Counted from the stretch's first letter, positions 1 through 9,970 are shown. The stretch: 44,101 nt of DNA from Lysobacteraceae bacterium (GCA_021604725.1 BQJN01000032.1:1-44101); one strand, 5' to 3'. Numbers and translations: made by a program. The notes: generated by a model from the letters alone, not told the origin.

Positions 1-972
1 GAGGTGGCTGAAAAACTGCGCCAGGCAGTGCACAGTTACCGGTATGTCTGGAAGGACAAGGTCTTCGAAGTCGGGGCCAGTATTGGCCTGGTGCCTATCA
101 ACGCTGATAGCGGCACCATATCTGACGTTCTAAGTGGTGCAGACGCCGCGTGCTATGTTGCCAAGGATCGAGGTCGCAACCGAATTCATGTTTTTCACCC
201 GGCCGACGAGGATGTTGCCGAGCGCAAGGGCGAAATGCAGTGGATCAACGTCATTCAGCGTGCCTGGGACGACAATGCGTTTGAGCTGCACATGCAGCCC
301 ATCCTGGCTTTGGATGATGGCAGCACCATTGCGACATCGGCAGAGTTCTTGTTGCGATTGCGCAAGGCTGATGGCGAGCTGGTCAGGCCAACCGTATTCT
401 TGCCGGCCGCCGAGCGCTACCACATGATGCCGCAGATGGATCGCTGGGTACTGAAACGTGCCTTGGCCATCATATCGGCACGACCGGCCAGCCTGAAACA
501 GCTGGAACTGTTCTGCATTAACCTGTCAGGACAGAGCCTCAGTGACGAGACTTTCCTGGATTTCGTTATCGAACAGCTCGATCGCAGCGAGGTGCCACCG
601 CATCTATTGTGTTTCGAGATTACCGAGACCGCAGTAGTTGCCAACCTGGCTCGAGCAATGCGTTTCATCTCCATTTTGCGCGGCATGGGCTGCAAGTTCT
701 CGCTGGATGATTTCGGTAGCGGGTTGAGCTCCTTCCGTTACCTAAAAGACCTGCCTGCCGATTTCCTGAAAATCGATGGCAGCTTCATTCGCCGCATCGC
801 CGAAGACCCTCTCGATCACGAAATGGTTAGCGTCATCAATCAGATTGGTCGCATGATGAAGATCAAGACCATTGCTGAATATGTCGAGAACGAACAGGCG
901 CTGGATGCGGTGCGCAAGTTGGGCGTGAACTATGCTCAGGGCAATTTCATTGGCAAGCCGGTGCCGATTTGA
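1..972 (+). CDS. GGDEF-EAL cyclic-di-GMP signalling protein, C-terminal part
   Basis: The open frame runs in from before base 1, so the N-terminus is missing. The first 60 residues look like the end of a GGDEF domain (VGASIGLVPI, then AKDRGRNRIHVF). An EAL phosphodiesterase domain follows. The signature EAL reads EFL, but the residues expected for metal binding and catalysis are present: the E of EFLLRL, N of NLSGQ, E of FEITET, the DDFGSG aspartates, K of LKID and E of AEYVE. An active c-di-GMP phosphodiesterase is therefore plausible. Whether the GGDEF half is active cannot be judged because its signature lies outside the window. It converges on the glycosyltransferase gene with only 20 bp between the stops. 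Confidence 0.9.
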   Translation, partial: EVAEKLRQAVHSYRYVWKDKVFEVGASIGLVPINADSGTISDVLSGADAACYVAKDRGRNRIHVFHPADEDVAERKGEMQWINVIQRAWDDNAFELHMQPILALDDGSTIATSAEFLLRLRKADGELVRPTVFLPAAERYHMMPQMDRWVLKRALAIISARPASLKQLELFCINLSGQSLSDETFLDFVIEQLDRSEVPPHLLCFEITETAVVANLARAMRFISILRGMGCKFSLDDFGSGLSSFRYLKDLPADFLKIDGSFIRRIAEDPLDHEMVSVINQIGRMMKIKTIAEYVENEQALDAVRKLGVNYAQGNFIGKPVPI

Positions 973-992
973 CGGCACGGTGCAACTGACTT

Positions 993-2012
993 CTAGTCTC
1001 GACTGTCGATGTCGCGAGCAATCGCTGGCAGGTCGTGGCGTGCCGACACCTCGCGAAGAAATTGCCCATCGAAGCCGTGAGTACGGTCGACCAGATAGAG
1101 CGGTCGCCGTTTCACCTCAGAAAATACTCGGCCAATATACTCGCCCAAAATCCCGATACTGATCAGCTGTATGCCGCTGAAAAACAGAACGACCACGAAG
1201 GTTGATGCATAGCCCGGAACATCAACTCCAAACACCAGGGTCGAGACCACCTTAAGTGCGGCAAAACCAAGGCCAAGCGCAGCCAGAAGAAAGCCCACGT
1301 AGCTCCAGATGCGTAGCGGCAAGCTGGAAAATGAGGTGATACCGTCCAATGCAAAGTTCCACAGTTTCCACAAGGAGAAACTGGTCTTGCCAGCGGGCCG
1401 CCCAGGGCGGTCATACTCAACGGTAGCGTAATTGAACCCGACAGTCGCGAACAATCCTTTCATGAATCTGGCCCGCTCGCCATAGTGCTCGATTGCAGTA
1501 ATCACTCGCCGTGACATCAAACGAAAATCGCCGGCTTGTGGCAGCATCTTGGTGTCGGTGATTTTTTGAGCGACCCAGTAAAACAGTGTTGCGGTTGTTC
1601 TTTTTAAGAAGCCGTCTTCGTTTCGCGTGCGCCGAACGGGAATGACAATGTCCAGTTGTTCATCGTCCAGCCAACGCTGGTACAGCTCCTCGATCAATTC
1701 CGGAGGGTCCTGTAAGTCGCCATCCATGCTGATCACTACGTCGGCCTCGGTGTGGTGCAAGCCGGCGGTGAGCGCGGATTCCTTGCCGAAATTTCGTGAC
1801 AAGGAAAGAATGCGTACCGTGAAACGGGCCGATGCTGCAGCCTCCAGCAGCTTTTCGAGCGTGCTGTCGGTACTGCCATCGTTGACGCAAATAACCGTCA
1901 CCTCGGCTGCCAAGCTGTCGACCAGTTGTTCAAGTCGAGTGAACAACTCCGATACGACGGCCTGCTCGTTGTAGAAAGGGATGACGATGTCCATCGACGG
2001 TTTCTTATTCAT
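993..2012 (-). CDS. Family 2 glycosyltransferase, GtrB/dolichol-phosphate-sugar synthase type
   Basis: 339 residues. The N-terminal GT-A domain starts with DIVIPFYNE, has the nucleotide-binding NDGSTD and a catalytic-region DGDLQDPP, and is followed by two hydrophobic C-terminal segments (about residues 230-300). This architecture is known from GtrB-like bactoprenol glucosyltransferases and DPM1 relatives, which load a sugar onto a polyprenyl phosphate at the cytoplasmic membrane. The gene overlaps the end of the upstream membrane glycosyltransferase gene by 8 bp, so the two are probably co-translated. The pair would fit lipid-linked sugar synthesis followed by transfer outside the membrane. 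The substrate is not predictable. Confidence 0.88.
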   Translation of the reverse strand: MNKKPSMDIVIPFYNEQAVVSELFTRLEQLVDSLAAEVTVICVNDGSTDSTLEKLLEAAASARFTVRILSLSRNFGKESALTAGLHHTEADVVISMDGDLQDPPELIEELYQRWLDDEQLDIVIPVRRTRNEDGFLKRTTATLFYWVAQKITDTKMLPQAGDFRLMSRRVITAIEHYGERARFMKGLFATVGFNYATVEYDRPGRPAGKTSFSLWKLWNFALDGITSFSSLPLRIWSYVGFLLAALGLGFAALKVVSTLVFGVDVPGYASTFVVVLFFSGIQLISIGILGEYIGRVFSEVKRRPLYLVDRTHGFDGQFLREVSARHDLPAIARDIDSRD

Positions 2013-3903
2013 GGCGGTGACGAACAGTAAATAACTGGATCAACTCCGGACGTGGAGCGCTAATGCTAACAGTAATTGAGCAATCGTCTAGAGTGCATCG
2101 GTGGACTGAAATTCGACGCTGTTGAACAAGTGTTGCGACCTGATCACCGCTGACAGTCCAGCTGGTTGTTGGCAGAAAGTGATGTCTAGGGTTGGCAATC
2201 AATAGGGTCTGGTCTGCTGGCAAATGAATATCAATATCAGTTGTTATTCCGGGGCGAGCGTCGACGTACGGTGGGTAGGTCGCGGGGTCGTGCAGAACAA
2301 CATCGACATCAAAGCTGCCGAAACGCTGCAATGGCTCAAAAAGTGTGAGGTGTCCGAGAGTCGACTGACCAAGCAGATGCAGCGACTCGGCCCACGCAGT
2401 TGGGAAGCCGGCAACGACTGTGTTTGACCGGCCGCTGAGGCGGGGCGTGTAGGCGCTAGATCCGCAGGCTATGCGTCGTTCCAGGCCGCCGCTTATATCT
2501 ATCGCAGCGCCCAATGCACCGAGCAGGACGGGCGGATCAGCTTGCGCACACTGCCACTGAGCAAACCGGCGATAGTCGATAGTGGACAAATACCAGCTTG
2601 GCTCATTGGCGTGGCCCGAGTTGGCGGTAATATCGGATACCAGCGAGGGTACTTGAACCGAGCCTTGGTGGGCGATTCGAAACAAAGCGCTGGTTGTCGC
2701 GCTCTGCCCTGCAAGGCCCAGCACCAGCGCCAAGGCAGGCACCCAGCGCAACGTTTGGTGACTGCACGCAGAGGCCATGAACGCCAAAAGCAGAGCTGAC
2801 GTGCCGATCCAGGCAAAAACGCCATAAAACGACATCGGATGCTTTAGTACTGTGGCGACGACCAGCACGGCAAGCCATGCCGTAACCAACAGTGTGAAAC
2901 AGCGAGTATCGCTTGCAAAGCGGGCCGGCGCACCGAGCACTGCCGTGGTCACAATCAAAGCCAGGCCCAGGATAAATACTCCTGAAACCAGCGAGGCTAG
3001 CCACAACGGTCCGATCGACCACAGGAAGTCAATGATCTGTGCACCGCCAAACCAGCTGCCAGCACTCATCACCTCGGGCACCAACAGCAATCGTCCTGCC
3101 ATTTCGGATGTCTGTGAAAAGGTTGTCATATCAATGGCTTGCAAGCTATCGCCAACGAATGTTCGAGGTAGCCATGGCAACAGGAAAGCGAACGCTGCGG
3201 CTAAACCGTGGCGAACGAACATCGGCCAGTCTCGACGGCCGACCAGGCAAGTGATGCCAATCAATACAACCAGACCAGCGCTCGATGGGTGTGCATGAAA
3301 GGCCAATCCGGCGCTCAGACCAACGGCTAGCGCAGTCCGCAGACGAGGTCGGTCCAGCCAGATCTTCAGTAACCAACAGGTGGCCAGGGTGAGTGTGATT
3401 ACAAGGTCAGTATGGCTAAGAAATAGTTGGTTCAAATGCGACCAGTTCGGCCATGCCAACAGCGCCGCCGCCAACAAACCACAGCTTCGTCCGCCCCAGG
3501 CTCGGCCACAAAGATAGGCCATTGGGTACATCAGCGAGCTGCAAACAACATTGAACAAAACAACGCCCAGCCAATCGGCATGGAGCGACAAGGGCAGGGC
3601 GAGCCAATAGAACCAGGCCGGCCCCAGGGCGTGCCCAACTCCACTCATCCAGGGTCCCTTGAGAACCCACTGGCCATCGTTTGCGATACTAAGCGCGAAG
3701 TTGAGGTCGCGAACGCCGTCACTAATCATCCCCGAGTAGGGTGCGCCATAGCAGGCAATTAGCATCAATGAGACGACATAAGCCCAGTCAAAAGTACGGC
3801 TGGTCAGTGCTTTGTTGGTGACAGTAGTGATCGTTGCTAGCCCAGCATGTCTGTGGCGTGCTTCTGCCGCTATAGCCTTGGTCGTAGTGTGGTGAGGTTG
3901 CAA
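2005..3903 (-). CDS. Polytopic membrane glycosyltransferase, GT39/ArnT-like
   Basis: A large protein with about 10-12 hydrophobic segments in its N-terminal two thirds and a soluble C-terminal region. Near the start it carries an acidic loop motif SDGVRDLNFAL, in the place where PMT/ArnT-type GT-C enzymes have their catalytic Asp. Such enzymes use polyprenyl-phosphate sugars on the periplasmic face, which fits the GtrB-like partner downstream (8 bp overlap). The frame is open up to an ATG at 3984, but that start would overlap moaB by 115 bp. A TTG at 3903 (34 bp overlap) or the ATG at 3765 are more credible, and none has a good ribosome-binding site. The start is therefore uncertain. Confidence 0.75.
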   Translation of the reverse strand: MQPHHTTTKAIAAEARHRHAGLATITTVTNKALTSRTFDWAYVVSLMLIACYGAPYSGMISDGVRDLNFALSIANDGQWVLKGPWMSGVGHALGPAWFYWLALPLSLHADWLGVVLFNVVCSSLMYPMAYLCGRAWGGRSCGLLAAALLAWPNWSHLNQLFLSHTDLVITLTLATCWLLKIWLDRPRLRTALAVGLSAGLAFHAHPSSAGLVVLIGITCLVGRRDWPMFVRHGLAAAFAFLLPWLPRTFVGDSLQAIDMTTFSQTSEMAGRLLLVPEVMSAGSWFGGAQIIDFLWSIGPLWLASLVSGVFILGLALIVTTAVLGAPARFASDTRCFTLLVTAWLAVLVVATVLKHPMSFYGVFAWIGTSALLLAFMASACSHQTLRWVPALALVLGLAGQSATTSALFRIAHQGSVQVPSLVSDITANSGHANEPSWYLSTIDYRRFAQWQCAQADPPVLLGALGAAIDISGGLERRIACGSSAYTPRLSGRSNTVVAGFPTAWAESLHLLGQSTLGHLTLFEPLQRFGSFDVDVVLHDPATYPPYVDARPGITTDIDIHLPADQTLLIANPRHHFLPTTSWTVSGDQVATLVQQRRISVHRCTLDDCSITVSISAPRPELIQLFTVRHRHE

Positions 3904-4388
3904 GGGCGTGTGCGCGCATCCAACTGTGCCGACAGCAATTGCTCCCAGGCCGTGGTACAGGCGCCGGTCGAGCCGGGCAAACAAAAGACAAACGTCGCGT
4001 TGGCAATGCCACCAAAGGCACGTGATTGCATGGTCGACGTTCCAATCTCATCCCATGACAATTGGCGAAACATCTCGCCGAAGCCGGGCATTTCCTTGTC
4101 CAACAGAGGCAACAGTGCTTCTGGGGTGCAGTCGCTATTGGTGAAGCCGGTTCCGCCAGTGCAGATGATGGCGTCAATCTCGGGGTCGGCAATCCAGGCA
4201 GAGACGACGGCTCGCAACAGATATTTGTTGTCAGCAACCAGTTTGCGGGCGGCCGTATGGTGGCCTTCTGCTTCCAGGGCCTGTTGCAAATAGGTTCCAG
4301 AGGTGTCGTTTTGCATGGTCCGCGAATCAGACACGGTCAGGACCGCAATTGACAAAGGTACGAAGGTGTCAGAACCGTGACTACTCAT
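3870..4388 (-). CDS. moaB: Molybdenum cofactor biosynthesis protein MoaB
   Basis: 172 residues, the usual length for the MoaB/MogA family, which acts on molybdopterin (adenylylation in MogA; the role of MoaB is debated). Family motifs are clear: LTVSDSR near the N-terminus, CTGGTGFTNSDCTPEA in the middle, then LSWDEIGTSTMQSRA and PGSTGACTTAWEQL, with QLDARTRPCN at the C-terminus. The start codon lies 1 bp after the prfA stop, so it sits in the hemA-prfA transcription unit. No other molybdenum cofactor genes are in the window. Confidence 0.93.
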   Translation of the reverse strand: MSSHGSDTFVPLSIAVLTVSDSRTMQNDTSGTYLQQALEAEGHHTAARKLVADNKYLLRAVVSAWIADPEIDAIICTGGTGFTNSDCTPEALLPLLDKEMPGFGEMFRQLSWDEIGTSTMQSRAFGGIANATFVFCLPGSTGACTTAWEQLLSAQLDARTRPCNLTTLRPRL

Positions 4389-4389
4389 T

Positions 4390-5478
4390 TCACTGTCCCT
4401 CGGCCAATGCGGCCAGCATGTCTGCCTGGTGTTGTTGAATCAGCGGTTGGATAATGGCATCTACCTCGCCCTGCATCACTTCATCAAGTTTGTATAGCGT
4501 CAGGTTGATGCGGTGATCGGTGACGCGCCCTTGCGGGTAATTGTAGGTTCGGATTCGCTGTGAGCGATCGCCAGAGCCGACCTGACTGCGCCGATCCTCC
4601 GATTGTTGTGCCGCTTGTTTTTCGCGTTCGACGTCAACCAACCGCGCCTTCAGCAACGATAGAGCTTTGGCTTTGTTCTTGTGCTGTGAGCGCTCGTCCT
4701 GGCATTCAACCACGATGCCGGTGGCAAGGTGAGTGATTCGAATGGCAGAGTCAGTCGTGTTGACGTGCTGTCCTCCCGCACCAGAGGATCTAAAGGTGTC
4801 GATACGAAGGTCGCTGCTATCGAACTCAACCTCATCAATCTCATCCAGTTCAGGCAGCACCGCAACGGTGCACGCCGAGGTGTGGATTCGTCCTTGAGAT
4901 TCAGTTTCCGGAACGCGCTGAACGCGATGCACACCGGATTCGAACTTCAGCTGCGAATAGGCCCCGTCGCCGCAGACACGCGCAATCACTTCCTTGAAGC
5001 CACCATGTTCGCCCTCGTGTTGGCTCAGTATTTCGATCTGCCAGCGGCGCGACTCGGCGTATCGCGAATACATTCTAAACAGGTCGCCAGCGAAAATGGC
5101 CGCTTCGTCACCGCCAGTGCCAGCGCGAACTTCGATGAATATATTGTTGTCATCGTTCGGGTCTCGCGGTAGCAGCAAGACCTGCAAATCCCGTTCCAGT
5201 TGCTCTAGCCGCTTCTCACCCGAGGTGATCTCCTCTTCGGCCATCGCCCGCAACTCGGCATCGGATTCATCGAGCATTTCACGGGCGTCTTTCAGTTGTT
5301 GATCGACCTGTTCGAACTCGGACAGCGCGTTCACCACCGGCTGCAATTGGGCGTACTCGCGCGATAGATCTCGAAATCGGTTTTTGTCGTTGATCACACC
5401 GGGATCTGACAAGAGCAGCCCCACCTCTTCATGGCGGCCGGCCAACTGCTCAAGTTTGGTGCGGATGCTTGGGTTCAT
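4390..5478 (-). CDS. prfA: Peptide chain release factor 1
   Basis: 362 residues, standard for RF1, which recognises UAA and UAG stop codons and triggers peptide release. The peptidyl-transferase-contacting GGQ is at residues 235-237 in [10 protein letters not shown]. The codon-reading P-x-T tripeptide is PET at 190-192 in [10 protein letters not shown], which marks RF1 and not RF2 (SPF). The ATG overlaps the hemA stop by 4 bp, the classic hemA-prfA coupling of gammaproteobacteria. The methyltransferase gene prmC, often next in line, is not here; moaB follows instead. Confidence 0.97.
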   Translation of the reverse strand: MNPSIRTKLEQLAGRHEEVGLLLSDPGVINDKNRFRDLSREYAQLQPVVNALSEFEQVDQQLKDAREMLDESDAELRAMAEEEITSGEKRLEQLERDLQVLLLPRDPNDDNNIFIEVRAGTGGDEAAIFAGDLFRMYSRYAESRRWQIEILSQHEGEHGGFKEVIARVCGDGAYSQLKFESGVHRVQRVPETESQGRIHTSACTVAVLPELDEIDEVEFDSSDLRIDTFRSSGAGGQHVNTTDSAIRITHLATGIVVECQDERSQHKNKAKALSLLKARLVDVEREKQAAQQSEDRRSQVGSGDRSQRIRTYNYPQGRVTDHRINLTLYKLDEVMQGEVDAIIQPLIQQHQADMLAALAEGQ

Positions 5479-6749
5479 TCTTTGTCCACTGTTGAGTCGG
5501 CGTCCAGTTTGATCAGCGTATCGGCCTGTTGCAACAAGGCATCACTGCGATGCTGCGCCATCGACTTGAGCAACTGGGTTGGGACGTGCAGCAAGGCGCG
5601 GCTCAGCTTGTGGCTCAATTCTTTGACGACTTGTTCTGGGTCGTGGCCCGATTCAATACGTTTAAGAGCCGATTCCAGCTGTCGATTCGATTCGCGTTGT
5701 GCATTGTGACGAAAGCGTTTCACAATGTCACTGGCCCGTTGCGCTTCGATCCATTCGAGGTGCTGGCGGGTTCGAAGTTCGACAATCTGTTCAGCCTGTT
5801 CTGCCGCAGCGCGACGCGCAATCAACCCTGACTCGATGACCTGACTGAGATCATCGATGGTGTACAGGTAAGCCTGGTCAATATCTGCCACTGATGGTTC
5901 TACATCTCTGGGAACGGCAAGGTCGACCAGGAACATCGGTTCGCGTTTGCGCTGCCGCATCGCATGTTCGACCTGGCTTGCAGAAAGGATGGCATGGTCG
6001 GCTGCTGTTGATGAGATGACGATGTCTGCCTGATGCAAATGTTGCGAAATGTCGTTCAGCGCCGCAGCCAATCCATGGTGTTCTGTGGCCAGGGCCTGGG
6101 CGCGCTCGACCGTGCGGTTGACAAAAATTAGATTGCTTACGCCCCGTTGCCGGAAATGGCGGGCCGCCAGGCTGATCATTTCTCCAGACCCTACCAGCAG
6201 CGCGGTGCGGTGCTCGAAGTCGCCAAAAATTTGTTCTGCCAGCTTTACGGCAGCGAATGCGACCGACAGGGCGCCGGCACCAATATCGGTTTCGGTGCGA
6301 ACTTTTTTCGCTGTGGCGAACGTATGCTGAAATAAACGGTCAAGATGTAAGCCGATGGTGTTATTGGCTCGCGCCATCTGCCACGCCTGTTTCATTTGGC
6401 CAAGGATTTGCGGCTCGCCGAGAATCTGCGAATCAAGGCCAATGGCGACGCGTAGCAGATGGCGAACTGCATCTGCGCTACGATGGCAATACAGGTATGA
6501 CTCCAGATGCCCGGCGGGCAGCTTGTGATAAGACTGCAACCAGTTGGATGCATTGCCTTGCACAGAGTCGTCGCCGACCAGATATAACTCTGTACGGTTG
6601 CACGTTGACACGATGGCGACTTCATCGGCTGCGGTGGCATCGCGCAGAGCCAAAAGCGCCGTAGGTGCCTGGTCTTTCGACAGGGCGACCTGCTCTCGAA
6701 TGTCGAGAGGGGCTGTTTGGTGGTTTAGTCCTAGCGCAATGAGGGTCAT
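5475..6749 (-). CDS. hemA: Glutamyl-tRNA reductase
   Basis: Reduces glutamyl-tRNA to glutamate-1-semialdehyde, the first step of C5-pathway heme synthesis. The start is placed at the ATG at 6749 because the protein then begins [14 protein letters not shown], as in known HemA, and the catalytic cysteine of STCNRTELY falls at residue 50. An upstream in-frame ATG at 6836 would add 29 residues unlike the family. Other motifs are [15 protein letters not shown] and the NADPH-binding VGSGEM. The C-terminal region is helical, as expected for the dimerisation domain. The gene is divergent from the TPR lipoprotein gene and overlaps prfA by 4 bp. Confidence 0.96.
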   Translation of the reverse strand: MTLIALGLNHQTAPLDIREQVALSKDQAPTALLALRDATAADEVAIVSTCNRTELYLVGDDSVQGNASNWLQSYHKLPAGHLESYLYCHRSADAVRHLLRVAIGLDSQILGEPQILGQMKQAWQMARANNTIGLHLDRLFQHTFATAKKVRTETDIGAGALSVAFAAVKLAEQIFGDFEHRTALLVGSGEMISLAARHFRQRGVSNLIFVNRTVERAQALATEHHGLAAALNDISQHLHQADIVISSTAADHAILSASQVEHAMRQRKREPMFLVDLAVPRDVEPSVADIDQAYLYTIDDLSQVIESGLIARRAAAEQAEQIVELRTRQHLEWIEAQRASDIVKRFRHNAQRESNRQLESALKRIESGHDPEQVVKELSHKLSRALLHVPTQLLKSMAQHRSDALLQQADTLIKLDADSTVDKE

Positions 6750-6865
6750 CTTGATAAGTTGCGTGGCGTTGCCCGTAAGGGCAGCATGATGCTGTTGGCC
6801 ATCTAGTTTGCGGTCGCATCCCGCTGGATTCAACAATTAGCTTCGATTCAAAAGGTTATTCACAC

Positions 6866-8557
6866 GTGAAATTGATTTTCGGTGACTTGGGAAAAACACT
6901 GACCATGTTGGTTTTGGTGGCATTTGTGTCGGCCTGTGCGACTGGGTCGAAAACCAGCGATGGCACCGCCGAACACAGCGATCCGGAAGAAATTGCCCGG
7001 GTGATGGCAGCGGAGCTGGCAGGCCAGGAGGGCCGCACCCTGGAGTCGGCTACGCTTTACGTTGAAGCGGCAGAGCTGAGCCAAGACCCACAAGTGGCGG
7101 CACGAGCAACAGAAGTTGCTATATACGCAAGAGACAAGGGTTTGTCTGAGCGCGCGGTAAATCGTTGGTTGCAATTGCGCCCGGATGACCTTGAAGCCTG
7201 GAAGTTGGCAGCGGGCCTGGCCATTGATCGGGGTGATGCGGTAAGTGCTCTTGAGGCCATTGACGTGTTGTTCGAGCGCCGACCTGATGACGACCAGGTG
7301 TGGCGGCTAACGGCGCAAATGCTGGCCGGTGGTGCACGCCCAGATGTTGCCATCGACGTCATCAACGGTCTCAACAACCGCTGGCCACTGGCCGACGATG
7401 AGACCCGGCTGCGACTGTCTTACCTGGCAGCTCGAGAGAACGATCTGGACCTCGCCCTGGCTGTGATCAACAGCGGTGGTGTGGCTAGCACCATGCACAA
7501 TGATTCGCTGGAGTGGCGGGCACAATTGCACATGTCGCGCGGTGACCTGCAGGCGGCAGCGGATGATTTTAGATTACTGCTGGACAACGATGCCGGCGAA
7601 AATCCGGAGCTACGGCTGTCCTATGCTGCAGTGTTGTATCAGCTGGGCCAGACCGATGCGGCGCGAGAACAGTTGCAACAACTTCCCGACACTGCTCCGG
7701 TTCTCTATAGTCGCGGTTTGTATGCACTGGAAGCGGATGACCAGGCCGTTGCCGAACAGGCATTGGCTGATTTGCTTGGTGGCGAGGACGAAGATCCTGA
7801 TCAGCGCCACTTCTATTCCGGTCAATTGGCTGAGATGCTGGAAAAACTGGACATCGCGCAGGAACAATATCGCCAGGTTCGAAGTGGCAACCAGTACATT
7901 CCGGCTCGGCTTCGCCTCGCCGTGTTGGCTGATCGTGCCGGAGACCTTGACCAGGCCCTGGCAATATTGCGTCAGTTGCAAAACGGCAATGAGGAGGATG
8001 CGGTGCGAGCATTCGTGCTCGAAGCCGAGGTGCTAAACAGAAATCAGCGCCTGGAAGATGGGCTCGCGGTCTACAATCGCGGTTTACGCTTCCTGCCAAA
8101 CCAGATTGACTTGCTGTATGCACGCGCGCTGCAGTATGAACGTCTGGACCAAATCGACAAAACGGAGCGCGACTTGCGCAAGATCATTCAGCAGCAGCCA
8201 GATAATGCCAATGCAATCAATGCCTTGGGATATACGCTCGCTGATCGAACAGACCGCTATCAGGAAGCGCTTGAACTGATCGAGCGGGCTTTGGAGTTGA
8301 GCCCGAACAATGCCGCCATCGTTGATTCCATGGGTTGGATCAAGTTTCGTCTGGGCGACTTGGAAGCAGCGGAACAGTGGCTGCGAAAAGCATTGGAACT
8401 GCAGTACGACAGCGAGGTGGCGGCACATCTGGGTGAAGTGCTCTGGGTTTCTGGTGATCGCCCAGGTGCCAGAAAAGTGTGGGACGATGCCTTGTCACGC
8501 GATCCTCAGGCGGAGGCTGTGATGGATACGGTGCGGCGCCTGGTTGGTGATGAATAG
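6866..8557 (+). CDS. TPR-repeat outer-membrane lipoprotein
   Basis: 563 residues starting at a GTG; an AAGG lies about 10 bp upstream. The N-terminus is a lipoprotein signal peptide with lipobox VSAC (Cys24), and position +2 is Ala, which favours outer-membrane sorting. The rest consists of degenerate TPR-type helical repeats. The C-terminal third has the clearest ones (NALGYTLADR, then SMGWIKFRLGDLEAAEQWL). Homologues commonly precede lolB in gammaproteobacteria. The enzymatic or scaffold role is not established. It overlaps lolB by 8 bp, so the two are probably co-expressed. Confidence 0.88.
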   Translation: MKLIFGDLGKTLTMLVLVAFVSACATGSKTSDGTAEHSDPEEIARVMAAELAGQEGRTLESATLYVEAAELSQDPQVAARATEVAIYARDKGLSERAVNRWLQLRPDDLEAWKLAAGLAIDRGDAVSALEAIDVLFERRPDDDQVWRLTAQMLAGGARPDVAIDVINGLNNRWPLADDETRLRLSYLAARENDLDLALAVINSGGVASTMHNDSLEWRAQLHMSRGDLQAAADDFRLLLDNDAGENPELRLSYAAVLYQLGQTDAAREQLQQLPDTAPVLYSRGLYALEADDQAVAEQALADLLGGEDEDPDQRHFYSGQLAEMLEKLDIAQEQYRQVRSGNQYIPARLRLAVLADRAGDLDQALAILRQLQNGNEEDAVRAFVLEAEVLNRNQRLEDGLAVYNRGLRFLPNQIDLLYARALQYERLDQIDKTERDLRKIIQQQPDNANAINALGYTLADRTDRYQEALELIERALELSPNNAAIVDSMGWIKFRLGDLEAAEQWLRKALELQYDSEVAAHLGEVLWVSGDRPGARKVWDDALSRDPQAEAVMDTVRRLVGDE

Positions 8558-9131
8558 CGACAGGTGTTGCGTTAAGCAGCTGGCGTTTGCCGGTCTGCTG
8601 TCGTCTGTTTTTCTGCTCAACGCTTGCGCCTCACGGCTAGCGCCGGTCGATGCGTCGACTGAGTTGGAGCGGTTTACTGCGCGGGCAGCCATTCGCTATG
8701 GCGATGACGGAGGCAGCGGTAAACTTCATGCAACGCGCCTTTCCAACGGCTTTCGTTATGAGTTTTATGGTGCTTTGGGGCAGGGCCACTGGCGATTGAC
8801 ACAAACCAATAGCGGTGCCGAGTTCGCGGCCGCAGATGGCACCATTGAGCGAGCTCAAAGCGCCGAGCAATTGATGTTGCGACGGCTGGGCTGGCAGGTG
8901 CCGATTGAGGCACTGTGGTCGTGGTCCAGCGGACAGGCGCTGCCGAATGACGCTGCTTTTGATGCCACCTTCGATGACGATGGACGTCTGCAGCGCTTGC
9001 AACAATTGGGGTTTGCTGTTGAGTTCAAGGAGTGGTCGCAGGACGCATTGGGTCGGTGGCGGCCGTCGCGCGTCACCATTACTCGCGACAAGTTACGTAT
9101 TCGTATGAAGATCGCGTCGTGGACCGGTTGA
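8550..9131 (+). CDS. lolB: Outer-membrane lipoprotein receptor LolB
   Basis: About 193 residues. LolB accepts lipoproteins from LolA and inserts them in the outer membrane. It has a lipoprotein signal with lipobox LNAC (Cys26). The mature part follows the LolB pattern: FTARAAIRY, then a GHWRLTQ strand, LGWQVPIEALWSW, and a C-terminal RPSRVTITRDKLRIRMKI strand. The start could be TTG 8544, GTG 8547 or ATG 8550 in the same frame; ATG is taken. It overlaps both neighbours, the TPR gene and ispE, as in the usual lolB-ispE-prs order. Confidence 0.93.
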   Translation: MNSDRCCVKQLAFAGLLSSVFLLNACASRLAPVDASTELERFTARAAIRYGDDGGSGKLHATRLSNGFRYEFYGALGQGHWRLTQTNSGAEFAAADGTIERAQSAEQLMLRRLGWQVPIEALWSWSSGQALPNDAAFDATFDDDGRLQRLQQLGFAVEFKEWSQDALGRWRPSRVTITRDKLRIRMKIASWTG

Positions 9132-9970
9132 CTGAGTACCGTCGGGTTCCGGCACCGGCCAAAGTGAACCGTTTCCTGCACGTTCTGGGGCGCCGCCCAG
9201 ACGGCTATCATGATTTGCAGACCGCGTTTCAATTCACCCAGCCTAGTGACTTTATCGATCTAAGGATGCGTGATGATGGCTCGATTCGCCGAACGTCGTC
9301 ACTGCCGGGTGTTCCGCCGGAGCGGGATCTGGTAGTCCGAGCCGCCAGCTTGTTGCAGCAATACAGCAATGTAGCCGTCGGTTGTGATATTCATGTAGAC
9401 AAGGCCATTCCGACTGGGGCTGGCCTCGGTGGGGGCTCGTCAGATGCCGCATCCGTGTTGGTTGCGCTCAATCGTTTATGGCACTGCGGTGTTGAACTTG
9501 ATGCATTGGCACAGCTTGGCCTGCAGCTAGGCTCGGATGTACCGGTTTTCATTCGCGGACATGCTGCCTGGGGCGAGGGCGTTGGTGAGCGTCTGGTGGC
9601 CATGGAATTTGATTGCCCCTGGGTGTTGCTGGCGGTACCCGACGTTAACGTGTCCACGGCGACGATTTTTCGTGATTCGCTGTTGACAACGCACTCACCC
9701 CCTATCAAAATGTGCGGCTCGCTGCGTGGGACAGGCAATGATTGTGAGCAGGTCACGTTGTTGCGGTATCCTGCAGTGAGGTCGTTATTCGATCGATTGT
9801 CTGAATTCGGACAAGCGCGAATGAGCGGAACCGGCGGCAGTGTCTTTGTATGTTTTGAAACTGCGGAGGCTGCCGAACAGGCAAAACGTACGCTGCCGCC
9901 AGGGCTAAGCTGTTGGGTTTGCCAATTAGTCAACCGATCGCCACTGCTCGAATGGCAGGAACGACATTAG
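9119..9970 (+). CDS. ispE: 4-diphosphocytidyl-2-C-methyl-D-erythritol kinase
   Basis: A GHMP kinase of the MEP isoprenoid pathway. Visible motifs are PAPAKVNRFLHVLGRRPDGYH at the N-terminus, the ATP-binding PTGAGLGGGSSDAA in the middle, GSDVPVF, and the C-terminal GTGGSVF loop. The frame is open further upstream, but those residues lie inside lolB. GTG at 9119, or TTG at 9128, places the family N-terminus correctly and overlaps lolB by 13 bp or less. The length of about 284 residues matches the family. Confidence 0.95.
   Translation: MDRLTEYRRVPAPAKVNRFLHVLGRRPDGYHDLQTAFQFTQPSDFIDLRMRDDGSIRRTSSLPGVPPERDLVVRAASLLQQYSNVAVGCDIHVDKAIPTGAGLGGGSSDAASVLVALNRLWHCGVELDALAQLGLQLGSDVPVFIRGHAAWGEGVGERLVAMEFDCPWVLLAVPDVNVSTATIFRDSLLTTHSPPIKMCGSLRGTGNDCEQVTLLRYPAVRSLFDRLSEFGQARMSGTGGSVFVCFETAEAAEQAKRTLPPGLSCWVCQLVNRSPLLEWQERH

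Noticed and set aside
6750..6836. Longer HemA with 29 extra N-terminal residues
   Set aside because: Known HemA proteins begin at the [14 protein letters not shown] sequence, and the catalytic Cys falls at residue 50 only with that start.
9032..9118. Longer IspE starting inside lolB
   Set aside because: The extra residues are the shifted-frame reading of the LolB C-terminus and do not match IspE.
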